Shown here in pieces: positions 60,217 to 64,000 of a DNA stretch of 64,000 nucleotides. A program made the position numbers and the translations under genes. The number at the start of each line of letters is the position of its first letter. Positions within the stretch are counted from its first letter, which is position 1. Under the pieces are notes generated by a model. The model was not told the DNA's origin, ran no database searches, and was given only the letters and a program-made list of their open reading frames with translations. The stretch covers positions 1 to 64,000 of the forward strand of contig JAFGOE010000075.1 in NCBI GenBank assembly GCA_016926625.1. Direction: 5' to 3'. Source of the stretch: Candidatus Zhuqueibacterota bacterium (GTDB lineage: Bacteria; Zhuqueibacterota; Zhuqueibacteria; Thermofontimicrobiales; Thiofontviventaceae).

Positions 60217-63200
60217 CTATTGATTAAACCAAACCTTGATGGTTTTAATTTTATAAGGCTCGAAAGTCAGCCGTATTTGATTTTTTTCAAAGGCTAATTC
60301 GTCGATCTCCTCCTCGAGTAAGTTTGACACGACGGCTTTTTGAACGTTCTCAGGAAGTGTGATGGTGGCTACGGTTTCGCGGCCGTAGGCTTCATACAAT
60401 CTTAAAATGAGCGTCGTCTGCTGAACCGTCGACTCATCCTTAAACGTCTGTTCAGGTTCTCCGGCCTTTATCGTATTCAAAACGATGTTCGGTTTATCCA
60501 CTGCGAAAAACGATTTGGTCTTCGTCCATTTCCCCTGATGTGACGAAGTCGCTTTAGCCATTAGCGGGTAGTTGTATTCGAATGCATGCTGCATCGTTCT
60601 GCCGCATTTCCAGCATTTCGAGTGAGGATAGAGTGAATATTCAAGGTGATGTTCTCCCATATCGGCCATGGGATCCGGCCATTTCGGAGACCGCAGCAGA
60701 CTGAGACGCATTACGGAATCGTGAATATCGCCACCGTATTTCGCCCTGTTGAGAAGGCTGACACCAAGGTCGTGTTCCGGATTGGTCAGGTCGGACCATT
60801 TTTGCTGACTGACTTCAAAGCGCGCTTTTTCCCAGTCGTTGTTCATGGTGGTGGGGCGCTTAATGCTGCCAAAGGGTATCTCGTAGGTAGCAAGACTATC
60901 GCTTACCGCGACATTGAAAGCTACTTTCAGCATCACATGATCCTCCCACCAGTCGGCGTGAGTAACGAAATCGATCCGATCTATACCATCATAGAGAATG
61001 ATATCCTGTTTGAAATAACTATTCGGATTATTGGGTGTGGGGTACGATTTAATCACGCCCGGTTTAAGGAAGTCATGTTCTACCCGAACCACACTGCGCA
61101 CCGGACCGGATTCAACGATCTGGATACCGCGGAACGTGGACGGAAATCTTTCACCAAGTCCTATATTCCACGCGTCCCAGGCCGATGGCCTGTCGTCAAA
61201 AAGCTTTAATTCATTGCCTGCACCGGCCAGAATCTCCGTTTTATTACGAATGTCGTAAATAGAACGTATCCATCCGGATGACGGATCGATCGCTATCTTG
61301 AAAAATTGGTTCTCGATTTCCGTCGCAGTCGTTTTTAGCGTTGACTCATATCGTGTTTTAGCAGAGGGACGCAGTTCATAGACCTCGTAACCCATAGAGG
61401 GTACGTCTTTAGCCATGAACAGGATCACATCATGATAACGGTGTGAGGTAACGGTTTGTGATGTAACTTCATTACCCTGCGAGTCGAAGACGAGAAAATT
61501 CTGAGCGGTGCCTTTATCGATTTTTAATTCTACGATATCAGTTCTTGTCCAGGGCAGCGTGTTGTAAACGACCACCGGGGTGGCATTCGCCGACTTCGAT
61601 CGGGTATCGATATTTTTGATGATGTAATCGAACGCACGTTCGCTTTCTTCATCCGCAATATGGAAGACCTCCTCATACTGTCTGTCCGCATCTTTATAGA
61701 CGGGGTAAATACTGGAGCCGGGAAGTACGTCGTGAAATTGATTGAACAGGATGTGCTGCCAGCCGTCGAGAAAATTTTGATACGGATAAGGATAACCGTA
61801 AATGCTGGCGATGGACGACAGTTGCTCGGCGTTGTTAAACTTGACCTCAGACAGGCGGTTATGATATTTAGTGTCCGATTGAGTCGTGTAGGTCCCACGA
61901 TGATATTCCAGATATAATTCATCCTGCCAGACCGGTAATTGCGACAGATCGTATTCTGCAAGCCAGTCGAGATAAGCCGTCGCCGTACCGTATTCCAACT
62001 GCGGGTAGATATCGATTTCCCTCAGGTAATTGACCTGATCCAGCATCTCCGGTGTAGGCCCTCCACCATGGTCGCCGACTCCGTACAAGAGTAACATTTT
62101 TTTAAAGCCGGTGTTGGCCTCAAATTGTCTCATCCAGTCCGAATAACCGTAAGGATTTTTCATGTCGTTCACATAGTTGTACGGGAAATAGGTAAGTATC
62201 CTGGAACTGTCGGGCCCCTGCCACCAGAACAGACGGTACGGGAACATGTTCGTGTCGTTCCAACCGATTTTTTGGGTGATAAACGCCTTGATCCCTGCAT
62301 CGGAATAGATCTGCGGCATGTTCCAATTATAGCCGAATGAATCCGGATTCCAGCCTATTTTAATATCGACGCCGAATTTTTCATAAAAATAACGTTTGCC
62401 GTACAATAGTTGACGCACCCACGATTCTCCGGAAATTAGATTACAGTCCGGTTCGACCCACATACCGCCTACCAATTCGAAACGACCATCTTTAACTCTT
62501 TGATGAATCCGCTCGTTCAGCTCGGGAAACATGGTTTCAATCCACCAGAAGAGATGCGCCTGACTTTGAGTATAGGTGAAATCGGGACGTGCGTCCATCA
62601 TGTTGAGCACTGATTCGAACGTATTTTTCGCGATGTTGATCGTTTCCAGATAGCGCCACAACCAGGCGCAATCGATGTGTGCGTTGGAATCGAGAACCAG
62701 CGTAAATTCTTTCGCATAATCGGCAACGGGCTGATATATTTTTCTTGCTCTGTCAAGTGAAGCCTCAAAGATTTCGACATCATTTCTATGCAACGCATCG
62801 AGGCGAACCTCGCGTGCGGCCTTATCCAGAACGTCCCGCAACGCGATGCGTTTCTCTCTGGGGGTTTTGCTCAGATCGATGCCATCGTCCCGTTTGGTGC
62901 TGCCCACCTGGAGGTAGGTGTCATCGCTGAGCAGTTTCTTCCCGACACGCAGGCTGAGCGTGAAATTTTCAATTTCTTCTCGATACGGCTGAACCGCATC
63001 CCAATTGAGCGACGCATTGATGAGCCGTAAGGGACCGCCGGTATTGAAAGCCTTGATCACGACGGTGTAATCAGCACCCGGAACGGCGTTTTCGGTCAAT
63101 AAAAATTCACCTGTCCAGTTGAAAGTCCCTTTTTTCTCTCCATTGATCCAGCAGGTGCCGCCATCATCCACCGTGAGTTGAAGCGTTATTTTACCCCCTC

Positions 63201-63483
63201 GCTTCAGTCGACGGCCTAATATCGATTGGGGAAGGGTTACGATCTTTCTGAACCATGCGGAGTCGGCCTGACTGCGTTCGCCCAGGCTCATGTCGCTCCA
63301 ATCTCTGTCATTGAAGTCGTTTCGATACGCTTCCTGGTTCATGATTTCACTATATTTCCATGTATCGAAATTCGTGTTGATCGCTTCGTGCAACTCATTT
63401 ACGACTTGATCTATTACATCCTGAGATTGAGCTGCTGTGAAAGACACGAACAGCATCATCAAAATGAAAGCCCATCGTTTCAT
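60217..63483 (-). CDS. Secreted glycoside hydrolase family 38 alpha-mannosidase
   Basis: Signal peptide; SNAHIDCAWLWRYLETI, GGMWVEPDCNLISGESWVRQLLYGKRYF, GWNPDSFGYNWNMPQIYSDAGI, GDHGGGPTPEM. Confidence 0.93.
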   Translation of the reverse strand: MKRWAFILMMLFVSFTAAQSQDVIDQVVNELHEAINTNFDTWKYSEIMNQEAYRNDFNDRDWSDMSLGERSQADSAWFRKIVTLPQSILGRRLKRGGKITLQLTVDDGGTCWINGEKKGTFNWTGEFLLTENAVPGADYTVVIKAFNTGGPLRLINASLNWDAVQPYREEIENFTLSLRVGKKLLSDDTYLQVGSTKRDDGIDLSKTPREKRIALRDVLDKAAREVRLDALHRNDVEIFEASLDRARKIYQPVADYAKEFTLVLDSNAHIDCAWLWRYLETINIAKNTFESVLNMMDARPDFTYTQSQAHLFWWIETMFPELNERIHQRVKDGRFELVGGMWVEPDCNLISGESWVRQLLYGKRYFYEKFGVDIKIGWNPDSFGYNWNMPQIYSDAGIKAFITQKIGWNDTNMFPYRLFWWQGPDSSRILTYFPYNYVNDMKNPYGYSDWMRQFEANTGFKKMLLLYGVGDHGGGPTPEMLDQVNYLREIDIYPQLEYGTATAYLDWLAEYDLSQLPVWQDELYLEYHRGTYTTQSDTKYHNRLSEVKFNNAEQLSSIASIYGYPYPYQNFLDGWQHILFNQFHDVLPGSSIYPVYKDADRQYEEVFHIADEESERAFDYIIKNIDTRSKSANATPVVVYNTLPWTRTDIVELKIDKGTAQNFLVFDSQGNEVTSQTVTSHRYHDVILFMAKDVPSMGYEVYELRPSAKTRYESTLKTTATEIENQFFKIAIDPSSGWIRSIYDIRNKTEILAGAGNELKLFDDRPSAWDAWNIGLGERFPSTFRGIQIVESGPVRSVVRVEHDFLKPGVIKSYPTPNNPNSYFKQDIILYDGIDRIDFVTHADWWEDHVMLKVAFNVAVSDSLATYEIPFGSIKRPTTMNNDWEKARFEVSQQKWSDLTNPEHDLGVSLLNRAKYGGDIHDSVMRLSLLRSPKWPDPMADMGEHHLEYSLYPHSKCWKCGRTMQHAFEYNYPLMAKATSSHQGKWTKTKSFFAVDKPNIVLNTIKAGEPEQTFKDESTVQQTTLILRLYEAYGRETVATITLPENVQKAVVSNLLEEEIDELAFEKNQIRLTFEPYKIKTIKVWFNQ

Positions 63484-63561
63484 CGTCGTTTCCTTTGATT
63501 GTATGAAATAATAAATTTAATCTAATCCTCGATGGTCATACGTGTTCCAACCACATGTAAC

Positions 63562-64000
63562 CTATGGTTTCCAGGCTTCCAGTTGTTTCAAGGTTTCAAT
63601 CACCAGAGGCTTCCAACTGGCGTAGCCCTTGTCATTGCAATGCATCCCATCGTAGGTGTACTCGGAAACGAGCTTATGATTGCTATCGGCTACCGCAGTG
63701 AAGAAATCGATGTAGGCTAAATCCTGAGATTCACAGTAGGAACGCAACCACTCGTTTAATGCCCGAACCTCATCAACAGGATGGCTCCAGACCCAGTCTT
63801 TGCCTTCGATGTAATCGTTGACCGGGGAGATGGCTCCTATGGCGACTTTAATCCTGTTCCATCTTGCCATATCGACCATACGAATTGTGTTGAGCATGGT
63901 CTCTTCGGGGGACATGCGATTGTTCTCCCAGAAATCGTTACAGCTACCGTAGAACAGGATGACGATTTCCGGCTTCAGGCTCAGAACGTCCTGTCGGAAC
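63562..64000 (-). CDS. SGNH/GDSL-like hydrolase, C-terminal part (5' end outside window)
   Basis: Frame open to the window edge: FRQDVLSLKPEIVILFYGSCNDFWENNRMSPEETMLNTIRMVD...; YDGMHCNDKGYASWKPLV (GxND block and D-x-x-H block). Confidence 0.85.
   Translation of the reverse strand, partial: FRQDVLSLKPEIVILFYGSCNDFWENNRMSPEETMLNTIRMVDMARWNRIKVAIGAISPVNDYIEGKDWVWSHPVDEVRALNEWLRSYCESQDLAYIDFFTAVADSNHKLVSEYTYDGMHCNDKGYASWKPLVIETLKQLEAWKP

Overview
The window (about 64 kb) looks like chromosomal sequence from an FCB-superphylum bacterium (Marinimicrobia/KSB1/Calditrichota-like). This rests on five large exported proteins that end in a YPNPF(N)...G-Y..WD...SG-Y.Y type IX/FlgD-like C-terminal domain, on many outer-membrane beta-barrels, and on housekeeping genes (katG fragment, uvrB, coaE, lptE-like, a PpiD/SurA-like foldase). 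No rRNA, tRNA, CRISPR array, prophage or transposase was recognised. Left part (1.7-25 kb): a secretome-rich stretch with a LVIVD/CARDB protein, a cohesin-dockerin-cohesin giant, a cathepsin-X-like papain, a sulfatase and a beta-helix/phosphoesterase/CBM mosaic. Middle (27.8-41 kb): a plus-strand run of uvrB, a degenerate purD-like gene, galE-like epimerase, sigma-54 activator, lptE-like, TPR, GT2, subtilase and coaE. Right (49.6-60.1 kb): a compact ten-gene minus-strand operon with two radical SAM enzymes, three paralogous membrane GT2 synthases, a polysaccharide deacetylase, a Wzi-like porin, a flippase-like protein, a methyltransferase and a terminal PilZ protein. This operon is the best candidate for an undescribed glycoconjugate or exopolysaccharide system. 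Other noteworthy signals: two diverged copies of a ~128-bp MITE-like element (10136-10263 and 49509-49635), a ~280-bp intergenic inverted-repeat element (25415-25695), a shared 3' hairpin behind two secreted-protein genes, and a PurD homologue lacking its key ATP-grasp residues. All family calls come from reading motifs by eye; no searches were run.
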